The notes under the pieces are model-generated. The model was given only the letters and a program-made list of their open reading frames with translations, did no database searches and was not told where the DNA came from. Source: Streptomyces sp. TN58 (GTDB lineage: Bacteria; Actinomycetota; Actinomycetes; Streptomycetales; Streptomycetaceae). Taken from it: a stretch of 64,000 bases of DNA. Shown here one piece after another: positions 62,701 to 64,000 of the stretch. Location: positions 930,001-994,000 of the forward strand of contig NZ_CP018870.1 of the NCBI RefSeq assembly GCF_001941845.1, in the 5' to 3' direction. How positions within the stretch are numbered: position 1 is the stretch's first letter; each line of letters opens with the position of its first letter. Made by a program: the position numbers and the translations under genes.

Positions 62701-63915
62701 ATGGCCGAGAACACCGAAGTCGTCGTCATCGGGGGCGGATACGCCGGCGTCATGGCGGCCAACCGCCTGACGCGGCACGGCGGGGTGACCGTGACGCTGG
62801 TCAACCCGCGCCCGGACTTCGTGGAGCGGATCCGCCTGCACCAGCTGGTGGGCGGTTCCCACGACGCGGTCGTCGAGTACGCGAAGGTGCTGGGCGCGGG
62901 TGTCCGCCTGCTGGTCGACAGCGTGACGGGGATCGACGCGGCCGCCCGCCGCGTGGCGCTGGCGTCGGGCGGCACGGCCGCGTACGACTACCTGGTGTAC
63001 GCGGTCGGCAGCGGCAGCGCCGACCCGGGAGTGCCCGGAGCCGCGGAGTCCGCCTACCCGCTCAACAGCCTGGAGGAGGCGCGGCGGCTGCGGCCGGTGC
63101 TGGACGCCACGCCCGCGACGGCGCCGGTGACGGTGGTCGGAGGCGGGCCGACCGGCATCGAGACGGCGGCCGAACTGGCGGAGCGGGGCCGGGCGGTGAC
63201 CCTGGTCTGCGGTGGGGTGCTCGGCCCGTACCTGCACGCCCGGGGCCGGCGCTCGGTCGCCGGACGGCTGGCCCGGCTGGGTGTGACCGTGCTGGAGGGA
63301 CCGGGAGCGAAGGTGACGGCCGTGACCGGAGCCGCCGTGCGCCTCGCCGACGGCCGCGAACTGCCCAGCGAGGTGACCGTCTGGACGGCCGGTTTCGCCG
63401 TGCCGGACCTGGCCGCCCGCAGTGGGCTGAGCACCGACGCGGAGGGGCGCCTGCTCACGGACGAGACGCTGACCAGCGTGGACGACGACCGCATCGTCGC
63501 GGCGGGAGACTCGGCGGCCCCCTCGGACCTGCCCCTGCGGATGAGCTGCCAGGCCGCGATCCCACTGGGCGCGCGGGCCGCCGACACGGTGCTCAGCCGG
63601 ATCGCGGGCGAGCGGCCCGAGCCCCTGAACGCGGTGTTCGCGGGTCAGTGCATCAGCCTGGGGCGGCGCGCGGGCATCTTCCAGGTCGCCCGCCGCCACG
63701 ACGTCGCGCTGTGGTTCCACGTGGCCGGCCGCCCCGGCGCGAAGCTGAAGGAGTTCATCTGCCAGGGCATCGTCAAGCACCTGGCCGGCGAGGCCCGCGA
63801 GCCCGGCTCGTACGGCCTGCACCGCGTCTCGGGCGGCCCCCACCGGCAGCGGCTGCTCGCCGCCACCCCCCGTCGCACCCCGGCCCCCACGGCCGCGGCC
63901 GACCAGCCTGCCTGA
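62701..63915 (+). CDS. NAD(P)/FAD-dependent oxidoreductase (NDH-2-like)
   Basis: A 404-residue flavoprotein. FAD is bound by VVVIGGGYAGVMAANRL, NAD(P)H by VTVVGGGPTGIETAAELAERG, and the second FAD segment is RIVAAGDSAAPSDLPL. The layout is that of type II NADH:quinone dehydrogenases and related reductases, but the C-terminal membrane-binding helices are weak. A respiratory role is therefore uncertain. The last 20 residues are Pro/Ala/Thr rich. A short stretch upstream (62578-62700) carries no other gene. A perfect terminator follows. Confidence 0.87.
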   Translation: MAENTEVVVIGGGYAGVMAANRLTRHGGVTVTLVNPRPDFVERIRLHQLVGGSHDAVVEYAKVLGAGVRLLVDSVTGIDAAARRVALASGGTAAYDYLVYAVGSGSADPGVPGAAESAYPLNSLEEARRLRPVLDATPATAPVTVVGGGPTGIETAAELAERGRAVTLVCGGVLGPYLHARGRRSVAGRLARLGVTVLEGPGAKVTAVTGAAVRLADGRELPSEVTVWTAGFAVPDLAARSGLSTDAEGRLLTDETLTSVDDDRIVAAGDSAAPSDLPLRMSCQAAIPLGARAADTVLSRIAGERPEPLNAVFAGQCISLGRRAGIFQVARRHDVALWFHVAGRPGAKLKEFICQGIVKHLAGEAREPGSYGLHRVSGGPHRQRLLAATPRRTPAPTAAADQPA

Positions 63916-63924
63916 CCCGCCCCC

Positions 63925-63951
63925 GAGGCCGGCCCACCCCGGGCCGGCCTC
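63925..63951 (+). terminator. Terminator hairpin after the flavoprotein gene
   Basis: A perfect 11-bp stem, GAGGCCGGCCC (63925-63935) and GGGCCGGCCTC (63941-63951), with an ACCCC loop, ten bases past the stop codon. Nothing recognisable lies in the remaining 49 bases of the window. Confidence 0.8.
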
Positions 63952-64000
63952 ACGCACATCCGGTGGCGGACTGCCGTCCTCACCCACCGGGCCCGGATCC

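Overview
The window is high-GC actinobacterial DNA, almost certainly from a Streptomyces. The evidence is a GC content around 70 to 75 percent in most genes, many GTG and TTG starts, frequent ATGA/GTGA stop-start overlaps, near absence of TTA codons, and a gene set typical of the genus (ALF-repeat protein, SpoIIE-type phosphatase, NPP1 protein, DUF5937 regulator, galT-galK, many secreted peptidases). No rRNA, tRNA, CRISPR array or insertion sequence was seen. Family names come from recognising motifs by eye, not from a database search.

Layout. 0-5 kb: a truncated MHYT membrane protein, a methyltransferase, an MpaB-type oxygenase, a TsaA-type methyltransferase and an orphan polyprenyl diphosphate synthase behind a palindrome-rich leader. 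5.2-9.5 kb: a translationally coupled SNF2 helicase and SWIM zinc-finger protein. 9.7-17.6 kb: an accessory-looking stretch of exported proteins with lower GC. It holds a broken VCBS-repeat gene, a trypsin-like protein lacking catalytic residues fused to a propeller-like repeat domain, a small secreted protein and a 1,121-residue Tat-exported ALF-repeat protein. 18.3-27.1 kb: an FKBP, then an envelope-type neighbourhood with a GT-C glycosyltransferase, a heme/molybdopterin membrane oxidoreductase, a tightly coupled GT2/DUF2064/methyltransferase trio, a two-component system and a sugar epimerase. 27.2-30.3 kb: a PobA-like hydroxylase (with the only TTA codon found in the window) and a two-domain O-methyltransferase.

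30.4-36.2 kb: two tandem secreted alpha/beta-hydrolase peptidases, a PPK2 kinase and a subtilisin. 36.4-43.9 kb: a monooxygenase remnant, gdhA, a DHFR-like reductase, an FUSC-type exporter, an MFS transporter, two VOC proteins and an S41 protease. 44.5-49.2 kb: a CAP-domain protein, a secreted protein and a four-gene extracytoplasmic thiol-redox group (thioredoxin lipoprotein, TlpA-like, CcdA, DsbD-alpha-like lipoprotein). 49.4-57.8 kb: an HPP membrane protein, a second two-component system, a MarR/SDR divergent pair with a shared operator, a 33-residue membrane peptide, an NPP1 protein, a GAF/PAS/SpoIIE phosphatase and a DJ-1/PfpI protein. 58-64 kb: galT-galK without galE, an MFS gene and divergent ArsR-like regulator around a near-perfect inverted repeat, and an NDH-2-like flavoprotein.

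The strongest leads are: (1) the PobA/O-methyltransferase pair with an early TTA codon and an unrecognised N-terminal domain; (2) the split DsbD-like redox relay; (3) the GT2/DUF2064/methyltransferase trio with its two-component system, oxidoreductase and zinc-ribbon-like epimerase; (4) the ALF-repeat and pseudo-protease exported proteins in the lower-GC stretch.
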